28,699 bases of DNA from an uncultured Mollicutes bacterium (GTDB lineage: Bacteria; Bacillota_I; Bacilli_A; Acholeplasmatales; Anaeroplasmataceae): the NCBI GenBank assembly GCA_900540175.1, contig UQFG01000021.1, positions 1-28,699 on the forward strand. The letters run 5' to 3'. Both the position numbers and the translations under genes were made by a program. This document shows positions 14,182 through 22,122 of this stretch, piece by piece. The notes under the pieces are model-generated. The model had not been told where the DNA came from and did not search any database. It was given only the letters and a program-made list of their open reading frames with translations. Every line of letters starts with the position of its first letter. Within the stretch, counting starts at the first letter, position 1.

Positions 14182-15837
14182 ATGATGTTTGAAAAGGGAT
14201 TTGCCAAATACGGTAGAGCAGTCAGCGATGAACGTGAACGCCACTGGCTTTATAAGAAGTATCGGACGAAGACGATCGTTTCTTTTGTTTTTTACGTTCT
14301 TTGTATTGCCGTTGTTGTGTTGATTTTGGCCTTGAGCGATTTCATGGAGGAAGAGTGGGCGGTCTTACTGATTATGGCCTTGATTTTCACATGGATCGGA
14401 TTTTCCATTGCCACAGCCTGCTTATGCCTTTCTTTTCGGAAAATGTATCACTATATCTTGACCCGACCGGCTTCTTCCGATGAGATTCCGCAAATCACGT
14501 CATATCGTCAAAAGACCGTCGCGGAAAAAAAGTCTGCCTTCAAACGGTTGGGGTGGGCATGGATTTTATTCGGATTAAGTTTAGTCGGATTTATTGTTTG
14601 TATCGTGATGGAAGTAATAGAAAACCCCGACAGTGAAGCATACGGCATTTGGGGAAATACCGGTGTTTGGCTGTTGTTGATTGGATTAGTCGTTATCCTG
14701 CTTTCCAATGCTTTTTACTATCTTTTCAACCAACAAAAAGGCAAAACAGTGGAACAACAAACAGCCGAAGAAGCGAAGGTAATTGACCGAATACAGGGAC
14801 GCAAACAGCAATACGATTTGCAATCCGATCCCAATTTTCAATCTTTTAAGTATCTTTTTCCGAATCGGGAATTGTATGCCGAAGCGGAAACCTTCAAGAA
14901 AAAATATCAGAAAACATTGGCGAGCGGTTTTATTGTGGTAAGCCTCCTTTCAATTGTGATTGTCCTCGTCTTAGTTTCGTTGACACCTTTGATCGGGTAT
15001 GTTTTACCGATTGTTTTTACGCTTTGTTTCGGCTTACTTTTTCTAGCGCTTCTTCCTAGAATTATAAAATTGAATGCCCTTGAAAAGAAACAAAAAACGG
15101 AACTGGAAACAAATCCGGCGTATGCGAAGAATTATGAATGGTATCAACTGTATGATAATTTTTCGAAGTTTAAAGGAAAAATTTATATTATTTTTGTTGT
15201 CGTAGGAATCGTTCTTTCTTGGATTCTGGCGATTATCTATCCTGAAGAGGGATGGTCTTTTACGGGACTTATCCCGATTGTAATCGGACTTGCCATCAAC
15301 AATAAGTTGGTCAAAAATTTGCGGCAGCAAGCCATTTTGATAGAGAAGGAGATTGATCGTGTAAATCTGAAGTTGCACGATGTTTCGTTTGTTTTCAAAG
15401 AAGGCGATGCCGATGAGTCAATGCGAATCATCTATGACAAAGACGGTCTTTCATACGAAAAGAATCAAACCGCACCGATCACGTTGTATCTTGGCGAATC
15501 CTATATTTGTTTGGAAGTCGAACCGGCAGACGGAAAAGTCGTCAATCTTTCTTTGATGAAGATGTATTTGGAGGAAATCAACGAAAAAACCATATCGGTA
15601 CCAAAAACCATCCAAACCGGTACGTTATATGCCGAGATCGGTACGCTTGAAGATGGAACGTGTTGGCGAATCAACTTTACGGGAAGCGATTATTACGATC
15701 CCGTAAGAAAAAGTTATTTGGTCGGCGAAATCGATGATCAACAACCGTGTTTTAAAATTTTTAACAATGGTTACGTTCAACTTTCCAAAGAAGGTATGCT
15801 GACCGGAATTATAATCACGGAGATCGAAGCGATTTAA
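14182..15837 (+). CDS. Membrane protein with four helical hairpins and a soluble C-terminal domain, unknown function
   Basis: A 551-aa protein with likely TM helices at about 31-51, 60-84, 124-144, 161-182, 247-268, 271-292, 333-352 and 359-373. That makes four pairs separated by charged cytoplasmic loops. Residues about 390-551 are soluble and beta-rich, with no motif I recognise. The start could be 14182 or the adjacent ATG at 14185; GGGGAGG lies 7 bases before the first. Between the second and third hairpins is a Gln/Lys-rich linker (about 183-245). It appears monocistronic, with its own promoter and a strong terminator at 15905-15936. No enzyme or transporter signature was found. Confidence 0.65.
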   Translation: MMFEKGFAKYGRAVSDERERHWLYKKYRTKTIVSFVFYVLCIAVVVLILALSDFMEEEWAVLLIMALIFTWIGFSIATACLCLSFRKMYHYILTRPASSDEIPQITSYRQKTVAEKKSAFKRLGWAWILFGLSLVGFIVCIVMEVIENPDSEAYGIWGNTGVWLLLIGLVVILLSNAFYYLFNQQKGKTVEQQTAEEAKVIDRIQGRKQQYDLQSDPNFQSFKYLFPNRELYAEAETFKKKYQKTLASGFIVVSLLSIVIVLVLVSLTPLIGYVLPIVFTLCFGLLFLALLPRIIKLNALEKKQKTELETNPAYAKNYEWYQLYDNFSKFKGKIYIIFVVVGIVLSWILAIIYPEEGWSFTGLIPIVIGLAINNKLVKNLRQQAILIEKEIDRVNLKLHDVSFVFKEGDADESMRIIYDKDGLSYEKNQTAPITLYLGESYICLEVEPADGKVVNLSLMKMYLEEINEKTISVPKTIQTGTLYAEIGTLEDGTCWRINFTGSDYYDPVRKSYLVGEIDDQQPCFKIFNNGYVQLSKEGMLTGIIITEIEAI

Positions 15838-15904
15838 GAAATTACGGGCAAAATCAGTTATAAATCTATGTTTGAAATTTGAGTGAACTACTTTATAAAA
15901 AAGG

Positions 15905-15936
15905 AAGGTTGATTGAGGGAGATCAACCTTTTTTTT
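15905..15936 (+). terminator. Rho-independent terminator after the 551-aa membrane protein
   Basis: AAGGTTGAT (15905-15913) pairs perfectly with ATCAACCTT (15922-15930), followed by Ts to 15936. The rest of the 15838-16143 gap holds only the promoter at 16071-16098. Confidence 0.92.
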
Positions 15937-16070
15937 ACTGTAGGGGTTTCCGGTGAAAAATACGGCTAAAGTTCTTTGATTTATCAGAATGATTGAATGG
16001 AAAAGAAGTCCGTAATAAATGCAATGATATTTATAGATAAAAACTATAAAAAGCGATAGAAAATAGATAA

Positions 16071-16098
16071 TTTACATTTTTAAGAAAATCAATATAAT
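16071..16098 (+). promoter_or_regulatory. SigA-type promoter for the aldo/keto reductase operon
   Basis: TTTACA (16071-16076) and TATAAT (16093-16098) are spaced by 16 bases, 45 bases before the ATG at 16144. It is the only good promoter seen ahead of the three genes from 16144 to 18927. Confidence 0.75.
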
Positions 16099-16143
16099 AA
16101 AAATAGAGAAGATAGATGAGAAAAAACGTAAAAGGAGAAGAAA

Positions 16144-17016
16144 ATGGAATACGTAACATTATCCAATGGAATTAAAATGCCTATCTTAGGATTCGGTGTA
16201 TTTCAAATTGACGATTTGGAGTTATGTGAAAAAACGGTTTCTCGGGCGATTCAATACGGGTATCGTTTATTTGATACGGCCAGAAGTTATCAAAATGAAG
16301 TAGCACTCGGAAGAGCAATAAAGAAATCCGGCATTCCGCGAACTGAATTTTTTATCACTTCTAAAGTTTTTTTGAATGAGATGAGTTATGAGGGTTGTCG
16401 AAAAGCCGTTATGGATTCTTTAGAAAATTTGGAAACCGATTATCTTGATTTATTCTTAATTCATATGCCGTTTGGCGATTATTACGGTGCATACCGTGCA
16501 TTGGTAGAATTTTATAAAAAAGGAATCGTCAAAGCCATCGGTGTGTCCAATTTTCTAAACGATCGGTTATACGATTTGTATTTACATTTCGATGTGCCAC
16601 CGATGGTTAATCAAATCGAATGTCATCCTCACTACCAACGAATCGAAGAATTATCTTTTTTAACCAAATTGAATATTCAACTGGAAGGATGGGCGCCTTT
16701 TTCCGAAGGAATGAAAGGGATGTTTGAAGAACCGATTTTAAAAGAACTTGCCGCCAAACATCAAAAGTCGGTCGCTCAAATTATTTTACGGTGGAATATC
16801 CAAAGACGAATCATTACCATTCCGAAAACCGTCCACGAAAATCGGATGGAGGAAAATATGGCTGTATTTGATTTTGAATTGGATTTAGAAGATATGAATA
16901 AAATTGCATCTTTAAATCGAAACATCCCCAGTATGTTGGATGTTACGAAGATTGAAGAAATCAAGCGGATTTATCATTATTTAGACAATCCGATTTTAAC
17001 GACTTTAAAAGAATAA
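16144..17016 (+). CDS. Aldo/keto reductase
   Basis: A 290-aa NAD(P)H-dependent oxidoreductase of the AKR family, close to the family's normal length. The catalytic tetrad is visible: Asp44 and Tyr49 in FDTARSYQNE, Lys74 in ITSKVFL and His107 in LIHMPF. KAIGVSNF and the late IPKTVHENRMEENM cofactor-binding stretch (usually IPKS...RI.EN) are also present. It resembles the 2,5-diketo-D-gluconate reductase branch, which reduces varied carbonyls. The ribosome-binding site is AAAGGAG. It is the first gene of a likely operon with a flavodoxin-like lipoprotein (starting 31 bases later) and an alpha/beta hydrolase. The true substrate cannot be read from the sequence. Confidence 0.92.
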   Translation: MEYVTLSNGIKMPILGFGVFQIDDLELCEKTVSRAIQYGYRLFDTARSYQNEVALGRAIKKSGIPRTEFFITSKVFLNEMSYEGCRKAVMDSLENLETDYLDLFLIHMPFGDYYGAYRALVEFYKKGIVKAIGVSNFLNDRLYDLYLHFDVPPMVNQIECHPHYQRIEELSFLTKLNIQLEGWAPFSEGMKGMFEEPILKELAAKHQKSVAQIILRWNIQRRIITIPKTVHENRMEENMAVFDFELDLEDMNKIASLNRNIPSMLDVTKIEEIKRIYHYLDNPILTTLKE

Positions 17017-17047
17017 GCATGGATTTATTCCGACAAGGATGGAATTT

Positions 17048-17992
17048 ATGAAAAAAATTTTATTGTTGTTTTTATGGCTATTGGGACTTATAACGGCATG
17101 TTCGAATGAAATGCCCGAACAATCCGACTCGTTATTTTGGAAAAATTCGTTGATTGCTTATTTTTCATGTACGGGAAATACAGCCGAAGTTGCTCATCGA
17201 ATCGCCGCTCAAACCGCATCCGTTCTTTATGAAATCATTCCGCTTAATCCGTATACACAAGAAGATTTGGCTTATGAAACAGACTGTCGGGCCAATCGTG
17301 AACAAAATGATCCGACGGCCCGCCCGGCCATATCAGCAACAGTAGAAGATATCTCTAAGTACGATATCGTTATGATCGGATATCCCATTTGGTGTGGAAA
17401 ACTCCCCAAAATCATTTATACGTTTATGGATACCTATGACTTATCCGGGAAAACGATTCTTCCTTTTTGTACTTCGGGTGGAAGTGATATTTCGATGAGT
17501 GTCGACGAAATCAGACAGCAAGAAGGAGAAGCTACCGTTTTGGAAGGAAAAAGGTTTTCTAAAAACGCAAGTAAGGCCGATATAAACGCTTGGTTAAAAA
17601 CCATTGCGAATCATTTGGAGGAAAAAACGAAAATGCAAATTTCAATTAAAAACGATCAGTATGAAATTATCTATCAATTAAACGCCAGTTTGGCGGCCAA
17701 AGAACTTGTGGCGCAATTGCCGTTAACCGTTCCTATCGAACCTTTTTCGAATAATGAAATGATCTTTTATCCACCCCGAAAGTTAAACGTTGCCGATGCC
17801 CCTTTCAGCGACGGTCAAATCGGTTCGCTTTCCTATTATGCACCGTGGGGCGATGTGGTTTTGTTTTATGCGCCATGTCCGCCCAACAATCGATTATACG
17901 AAATAGGGGAAATCCTTTCCGGTACGGAAAACATCCATAAACTGACGGGAACGGTTACAATTTCCGTTGTAGAAAGGAGGATAAAAGGATGA
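17048..17992 (+). CDS. Lipoprotein with flavodoxin and cyclophilin-like domains
   Basis: A 314-aa exported lipoprotein. The N-terminus MKKILLLFLWLLGLITAC has a lipobox ending at Cys18. Residues about 33-185 are flavodoxin-like: LIAYFSCTGNT holds the FMN phosphate loop (40-45), followed by IGYPIWCGKLPKIIYTF and LPFCTSGGSD. Residues 196-314 match the cyclophilin-like domain often found with such flavodoxins (EPFSNNEMIFYPP, then GSLSYYAPWGDVVLFY). The start at 17048 is preferred over the ATG at 17039 because AAGGA at 17035-17039 fits it. GGAGG at 17617-17621, 11 bases before Met196 (17633), could allow internal initiation of the second domain. It probably handles electrons at the outer face of the membrane. 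It overlaps the next gene by four bases (ATGA). Confidence 0.85.
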   Translation: MKKILLLFLWLLGLITACSNEMPEQSDSLFWKNSLIAYFSCTGNTAEVAHRIAAQTASVLYEIIPLNPYTQEDLAYETDCRANREQNDPTARPAISATVEDISKYDIVMIGYPIWCGKLPKIIYTFMDTYDLSGKTILPFCTSGGSDISMSVDEIRQQEGEATVLEGKRFSKNASKADINAWLKTIANHLEEKTKMQISIKNDQYEIIYQLNASLAAKELVAQLPLTVPIEPFSNNEMIFYPPRKLNVADAPFSDGQIGSLSYYAPWGDVVLFYAPCPPNNRLYEIGEILSGTENIHKLTGTVTISVVERRIKG

Positions 17993-18927
17993 GCGGTTAT
18001 ATTTGTGAACTCAATTCAAATGTGGAAAGACATCATGTCCGCTACAACAATCGTTACGGATTAAGCCTTGCGGGAGATCTGTATAGAGCCAAAAACAGCG
18101 ATGAGCGTAAACAGTATCCTGCGGTTGTTGTAGGAGCACCGTATGGTGGTGTAAAAGAACAAGGGCCATGTGTGTATGCCAATGAACTGGCTCAAAGAGG
18201 GTTTATCGTGCTGACGTTTGATCCTTGTTATATGGGAGAAAGTGAAGGATACCCCAGACGTGTTTCCTCTCCTGATTTATTCAGTGAAAATATTTCCGCC
18301 GGTGTGGACTACTTGGGTTTGCTTCCTTATGTTGACAGAGAAAAAATTTACGGGTTGGGTATTTGCGGTTCGGGTGGTTTTCTAATCAGTGCGGCCAGTG
18401 TTGATACCAGAATCAAGAAAATCGTTACGGCATCGATGTATGACATGTCTTATGCAGCAAGGGTCGGGCTTTCTAAAGAACAACTCCAAAAAGAAAAAGA
18501 ACGGTTATCCTATCAACGTTGGAAGGATGCGGAAAACGGATATCCCGAATATATCCCTTCTTTTCCAGAACAACCGATTGACAAGATCGATCCGTCCATT
18601 CAGGGAATCTGGCGGGAATTTTATGAATTCTACGCAACCAAGAGAGGACATCATCCTCAAGCTAGAGGAGGATTTACCACCACCAGTAATTTGGCGTTTA
18701 TCAATTACGATTTGACGCGGTATGTAGCGGAAATATCGCCAAGACCGATTCTATTTATTGTCGGAGAACAGGCGGAAAGTCGCTTCTTCAGTGATTATGT
18801 TTATCAAAAAGCACAACAACCCAAAACCATGCTGGTAATACCGAATTGCAATCATGTTGATTTATATGATGATGTTTATAAAATTCCGTTTGATGAGATT
18901 GAACGGTTTTTTAAAGAACCGTTGTGA
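17989..18927 (+). CDS. Alpha/beta hydrolase with a Cys nucleophile (YcjY/dienelactone hydrolase-like)
   Basis: A 312-aa cytoplasmic hydrolase. VVVGAPYGGVKEQGP (about 44-58) is the oxyanion-hole region. GLGICGSGG places a Cys at the nucleophile elbow (Cys126) where most lipases have Ser. NCNHVDLYD carries the likely catalytic His289. Cys-elbow enzymes of this type include dienelactone hydrolase and relatives of YcjY. AAAGGAGG precedes the ATG, and the gene overlaps the lipoprotein gene by four bases. A strong terminator at 18944-18993 ends the operon. Together with an aldo/keto reductase and a flavodoxin it suggests detoxification or reduction of a carbonyl or ester, but the substrate is unknown. 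Confidence 0.88.
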   Translation: MSGYICELNSNVERHHVRYNNRYGLSLAGDLYRAKNSDERKQYPAVVVGAPYGGVKEQGPCVYANELAQRGFIVLTFDPCYMGESEGYPRRVSSPDLFSENISAGVDYLGLLPYVDREKIYGLGICGSGGFLISAASVDTRIKKIVTASMYDMSYAARVGLSKEQLQKEKERLSYQRWKDAENGYPEYIPSFPEQPIDKIDPSIQGIWREFYEFYATKRGHHPQARGGFTTTSNLAFINYDLTRYVAEISPRPILFIVGEQAESRFFSDYVYQKAQQPKTMLVIPNCNHVDLYDDVYKIPFDEIERFFKEPL

Positions 18928-18943
18928 TAAAAAATGAGACTAT

Positions 18944-18993
18944 AAAAAAGACACCTTCAAAAAGTCATTCTACTTTCGAAGGTGTCTTTTTTT
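18944..18993 (+). terminator. Rho-independent terminator after the hydrolase gene
   Basis: GACACCTTC (18950-18958) pairs with GAAGGTGTC (18978-18986), extended by six A-T pairs and a T-run to 18993. The rest of the gap to 19238 holds the extended -10 promoter at 19146-19154; a short CATAG/CTATG inverted repeat near 19033-19048 seems insignificant. Confidence 0.93.
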
Positions 18994-19124
18994 ATAGATG
19001 ATTTATCATAATCAGTGCAACATAAAAAAGACGCATAGTAATTCCTATGTTAACATGTAAGTGGCCAATTCATTCGATAATAAAAATTTGTTTTTATAAG
19101 AATTTTTTCAAATCAAAAGGAAGT

Positions 19125-19154
19125 TTGTTTTTCGGCATGATAAAATGGTATAAT
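19125..19154 (+). promoter_or_regulatory. Extended -10 promoter for the GNAT/nucleotidyltransferase cluster
   Basis: TGGTATAAT (19146-19154) is an extended -10. TTGTTT at 19125-19130 is a weak -35 with an 18-base spacer. It lies 84 bases before the ATG at 19239. Confidence 0.65.
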
Positions 19155-19238
19155 AAAACCGATTGATAAAATCAAGAATTTAGGATTTTATAAAAAAACA
19201 GGTTGGGCAATGAACACGATAACGAAGGAGAATGAGGC

Positions 19239-19679
19239 ATGATTTTGAAAAATATTTCCGTTTGCGATAAAGAAAAAATCAAAAAATGCATTAAAGACGT
19301 TTTTTCCAAAGACCCTTGGAATGATCGGTGGGAAGAAGAAATTTTAGATCGTTATGTTTTGGATTTGATTACCCCGCAAAACAGTCTTGGAGTCGGTTAT
19401 TTTGACGGTGAGGAATTGATTGCCGTTGCTTTGGGAAGAACGATTCATTGGTGGCAGGGAAAAGAATACAAGATCGATGAGTTTTTGGTGGGCGATCGTT
19501 ATCAGCATCAAGGGATCGGTCATGCATTTATGCAAGCATTGAGTGCGGCGTTAAAAGAAAACGGGTATAAAGCCATTGTTTTAAGTACACGAATCGATGT
19601 TTCGGCTTATGAATTTTATATAAAAAACGGTTTTGTCCGTTTGGACGGAATGGTAGAATTATCAAAATGGTTACCATAA
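19239..19679 (+). CDS. GNAT family N-acetyltransferase
   Basis: A 146-aa single-domain enzyme with the GNAT order of motifs. LIAVALGR is the central strand, and IDEFLVGDRYQHQGIGHAF carries the acetyl-CoA pyrophosphate loop (Q-x-x-G-I-G). VLSTRIDVSAYEFYIKNGF is the C-terminal strand with the AxxFYxxxGF signature. It transfers acetyl from acetyl-CoA to an amine; the acceptor is unknown. AAGGAG precedes the ATG. The nucleotidyltransferase gene follows 19 bases later, so the two are probably co-transcribed. Confidence 0.9.
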   Translation: MILKNISVCDKEKIKKCIKDVFSKDPWNDRWEEEILDRYVLDLITPQNSLGVGYFDGEELIAVALGRTIHWWQGKEYKIDEFLVGDRYQHQGIGHAFMQALSAALKENGYKAIVLSTRIDVSAYEFYIKNGFVRLDGMVELSKWLP

Positions 19680-19698
19680 GGACAAGGAGTGTTATAAA

Positions 19699-20511
19699 AT
19701 GCCCGATTTAGCGAGTTTGAAAAAGAAAACAACGGAAATGAAAGAGTATTTGGAAAGAATCGTTTCCTGCTTTTGTACAGTGCTGAAAGACAATTTGGTC
19801 GGCATTTATTTGCATGGTTCTTATGCTTTCGGCTGTTTTCATCCGCATCGAAGCGATTTGGATTTTTTGGTGGTTTGCAAACAAGAGATAAAAACAGAGG
19901 ATAAAAAACAACTGTTGCGGTTGATTTTACCGCTAGAAGACGACGGTTTGGCGAAGGGGTTGGAGTTCAGTATTTTATTAGAAAAGGATGCCAAGAATTT
20001 TTGTTATCCGACACCGTTTGATTTTCATTATTCGCCAGCCCATCGATCGGAAGTTTCAAAAGACATGGATGCTTATTGCCGTGGCATGAAAGGAACAGAT
20101 TATGATTTGGCGGCCCATATCACGGTGGTTCGGCATACGGGAATTGTATTGTACGGCAAAAACATCGAAGCTTGTTTTGGGCCGGTTGATCCAAAGGCAT
20201 ATTTGGATAGCATTTTACGAGATTGCTTTGATGCGAAAAGCAGGATTGTTCATCAGTCGATGTACTATATTTTGAATTTGTGCCGAGTTTTAGCTTACCT
20301 TTTCGATCGACGGATTACATCTAAAAAGACAGGTGGCGAGTGGGGATGTCGGCATCTTCCCAATTATCGGCGATTGATCGAACAAGCCTTGTCGGAATAT
20401 GAAGAAAACGACCCGCAGATATACGACGAGGCGGAATTGGCTGCTTTTGTATGCGATGTTTTCCATCTAATTGCCGAAAAAGCCGATTTAAATGAGGAGG
20501 TGTGGAAATGA
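19699..20511 (+). CDS. AadA-like nucleotidyltransferase (aminoglycoside adenylyltransferase family)
   Basis: This 270-aa protein has the minimal nucleotidyltransferase motif: HGSYAFGCFHPHRSDLDFLV gives Gly40-Ser41 and the metal-binding Asp53 and Asp55. LEFSILLE has Glu89 at the position of the AadA catalytic base. A C-terminal helical domain (about 150-270, with AKSRIVHQSMYYILNLCRVL) matches the AadA-type substrate lid. Known relatives adenylylate streptomycin or spectinomycin. Many chromosomal members have no proven resistance role, so I do not call it a resistance gene. AAGGAGTG precedes the ATG. It overlaps the next gene by four bases (ATGA). Confidence 0.85.
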   Translation: MPDLASLKKKTTEMKEYLERIVSCFCTVLKDNLVGIYLHGSYAFGCFHPHRSDLDFLVVCKQEIKTEDKKQLLRLILPLEDDGLAKGLEFSILLEKDAKNFCYPTPFDFHYSPAHRSEVSKDMDAYCRGMKGTDYDLAAHITVVRHTGIVLYGKNIEACFGPVDPKAYLDSILRDCFDAKSRIVHQSMYYILNLCRVLAYLFDRRITSKKTGGEWGCRHLPNYRRLIEQALSEYEENDPQIYDEAELAAFVCDVFHLIAEKADLNEEVWK

Positions 20512-20789
20512 CGATCATCAAAGAGAAGAATTGCGTTTATATCGAAGATGAAACCCATACAAAACGGGCTTATGTTACGTTTCCGTTTGTAGGAGATCGG
20601 GTTGTTGCGATCGACCATACGTATGTGGATGAATGCCTCAGAGGGATGAATTTGGCCTCTCAATTGATGAGAGCGGCTCTTGAAGTAATCCGCGAAGAAG
20701 GTTATCAAGTTACTTTAAAATGCAGTTATGCAATGGCCTGGTTTGAAAAACATCCAGAAGAAAAAGATGTACTTTTGAGGAGATCGTGA
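20508..20789 (+). CDS. Small GNAT-like protein (YjdJ/Acetyltransf_CG type)
   Basis: A 93-aa compact acetyltransferase-fold protein. HTYVDECLRGMNLASQLM is the acetyl-CoA loop (R-G-x-x-L-A), and LKCSYAMAWFEKHPE has the Cys and His-Pro typical of this short family. ATG 20508 is chosen because GAGGAGG at 20494-20500 is 7 bases upstream; an in-frame GTG at 20502 is too close to it. It is coupled to the nucleotidyltransferase stop codon. The acceptor is unknown. Confidence 0.85.
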   Translation: MTIIKEKNCVYIEDETHTKRAYVTFPFVGDRVVAIDHTYVDECLRGMNLASQLMRAALEVIREEGYQVTLKCSYAMAWFEKHPEEKDVLLRRS

Positions 20790-20817
20790 ATTTCCTCTTT
20801 TTTTTTATTTTAAAATG

Positions 20818-20826
20818 TGTTATACT
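20818..20826 (+). promoter_or_regulatory. Extended -10 promoter of the tRNA-Arg gene
   Basis: TGTTATACT (TATACT at 20821-20826 with a TGn extension) lies 12 bases before the mature tRNA 5' end. The -35 region is a T-tract, which may also terminate the preceding operon weakly. Confidence 0.65.
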
Positions 20827-20838
20827 ATAAAGGTATCT

Positions 20839-20915
20839 GTCCCTATACCTCAGTTGGATAGAGGAATCGCCTCCGAAGTGATCAGCCGCTGGTTCGAATC
20901 CAGTTAGGGACGCCA
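20839..20915 (+). tRNA. tRNA-Arg (anticodon CCG)
   Basis: The acceptor GTCCCTA (20839-20845) pairs with TAGGGAC (20905-20911). The D-stem is CCTC/GAGG. The anticodon stem is ATCGC/GTGAT around loop CTCCGAA, giving CCG at 20873-20875. The T-stem is CTGG/CCAG around TTCGAAT. Discriminator G and encoded CCA close it. It reads the codon CGG. Confidence 0.96.
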
Positions 20916-20945
20916 TAAAAAAATACGACCTGTATAACAGGGATG

Positions 20946-20987
20946 AAAAAACACTTACTGTTGCTTGATCAATAGTAAGTGTTTTTT
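20946..20987 (+). terminator. Terminator downstream of tRNA-Arg
   Basis: AAAAACACTTACT (20946-20958/9) pairs with AGTAAGTGTTTTT (from 20974), a 13-bp stem around a 14-base loop, ending in Ts at 20987. The A-rich 5' arm makes it usable on the minus strand too. Confidence 0.88.
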
Positions 20988-21032
20988 ATAAAGATCGATC
21001 GACTTGCGGCAATTTTCCATAAATTGATATAG

Positions 21033-21057
21033 AAAAAACGGACGGATTCGCCCGTTT
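21033..21057 (-). terminator. Minus-strand terminator of the lipoprotein gene
   Basis: Read on the minus strand, AAACGG (complement of 21052-21057) pairs with CCGTTT (complement of 21036-21041), with one mismatch then an extra pair, followed by Ts (complement of 21033-21038). It overlaps the stop codon of the lipoprotein gene. Confidence 0.65.
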
Positions 21058-21916
21058 AAAAAATGGAATCTATTTCCGGATAACTGATTAAATCGTTTGG
21101 TAAGGTCACGGTTCGATTGGTAAGATCGGCATCAAACGTCATGTTCAGCGAAAGTTCCATTCCCTCTTGATTTAAGGAACAGTTGATCGTTGCGGCGATG
21201 GCTTCCAATATGCCGTCTTGGTTGATGTGAATATAGAAATCGGCTACAAATGTGTCCATATAAAACGCTATTTGTGCGATGGTCGGATCCATTTCGTTTA
21301 GGAAGGATGTAAGCGTTTTTTTGGATGCGGAAAGTTTCATTTTCAAACCGTTTTTGGTATCAAGGCCCAGTGTTAAATGATATTGATCGCAATAATCCAA
21401 CAATGCTTGAGCATCCAGTTGAGTTTCTTCATTTTCCGCTAAACCGATCGGAAAAGAAGAAAAGAGCGATTCAAACGATATTTTCATTTTTTCATCTTGG
21501 CTGTTGAAATAAAAATAATCGGAATCATTATAAAGCGTTCCGCTGGCTTTGTCTTTTTCGGTTTTGCCGTTTTCTTTTACTTGAAATTCAATGCCGAGAT
21601 CACCTTTTCCTTTTACGGAAGCAGAGTCCGGATCGGTTAATTCCAATTGGTATGCAAGATCGGCGCTCACCTTCATTTCCTGACCGCTGAATTTATAGGC
21701 AAAATCCATTGAAAAGTCAAATTCGGTCGTATAATGCCAGTCTTCTTTGGTCGGATCACCGAACAGCGTTTCGGCATTGACGGTCTGCATGGCTGTTTCC
21801 AATTCTTGTACCGTCGGTTCTTTATAATTTCCTTCAATCGTTCCTTTTTTGGCTGTACAGGCACAAAGAGCCATGATAACAAGACCGATTCCCATCAATT
21901 GTTTGATTTTTTTCAT
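21056..21916 (-). CDS. Lipoprotein of unknown function
   Basis: A 286-aa secreted lipoprotein. The signal MKKIKQLMGIGLVIMALCAC ends in a lipobox with the modified Cys at residue 20. The mature part is acidic and strand-rich, with alternating polar and hydrophobic residues (for example in 62-115 and 215-280). This resembles beta-sheet lipoproteins of the LppX/LolA-like or DUF-type classes that bind hydrophobic ligands, but the likeness is only in pattern. AAGGAG precedes the ATG, and a promoter lies at 21956-21985. It is the only clear minus-strand gene here, with its own promoter and terminator. Confidence 0.8.
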   Translation of the reverse strand: MKKIKQLMGIGLVIMALCACTAKKGTIEGNYKEPTVQELETAMQTVNAETLFGDPTKEDWHYTTEFDFSMDFAYKFSGQEMKVSADLAYQLELTDPDSASVKGKGDLGIEFQVKENGKTEKDKASGTLYNDSDYFYFNSQDEKMKISFESLFSSFPIGLAENEETQLDAQALLDYCDQYHLTLGLDTKNGLKMKLSASKKTLTSFLNEMDPTIAQIAFYMDTFVADFYIHINQDGILEAIAATINCSLNQEGMELSLNMTFDADLTNRTVTLPNDLISYPEIDSIF

Positions 21917-21955
21917 TCCTATTCTCCTTTTTTAGCAAATTTTCTACCTACTTTT

Positions 21956-21985
21956 ATTATATAATGGGTAAAGAATTCTTGTCAA
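21956..21985 (-). promoter_or_regulatory. SigA-type promoter of the minus-strand lipoprotein gene
   Basis: On the minus strand TTGACA (complement of 21980-21985) and TATAAT (complement of 21956-21961) are both perfect, with an 18-base spacer, 39 bases before the start codon. Confidence 0.85.
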
Positions 21986-22073
21986 AGAAAAAAAGAAAAA
22001 CATAAGGTATGGTTTCATAAGATAAGGATTTTTAAAACAGTGATGCCAGTTTCTTTTCTATTTCAAAAAAAGG

Positions 22074-22102
22074 TTGAAAATAAACGGTTTTGACGATACA
22101 AT
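22074..22102 (+). promoter_or_regulatory. Promoter for the 206-aa membrane protein
   Basis: TTGAAA (22074-22079) and TACAAT (22097-22102) have a 17-base spacer. Transcription would start near 22109, at the edge of the ribosome-binding site AAAGGAGG, so the leader would be very short. Confidence 0.5.
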
Positions 22103-22122
22103 GATTAAAAGGAGGAATGCCT

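Noticed and set aside
19033..19048. CATAG/CTATG inverted repeat between genes as an operator
   Set aside because: Only five pairs, upstream of the promoter and close to chance expectation in this AT-rich gap.
19699..20511. Antibiotic-resistance gene (streptomycin/spectinomycin) call for the AadA-like gene
   Set aside because: Fold and catalytic residues match, but substrate choice cannot be read from these motifs, and the gene sits among chromosomal genes with no mobile element nearby.
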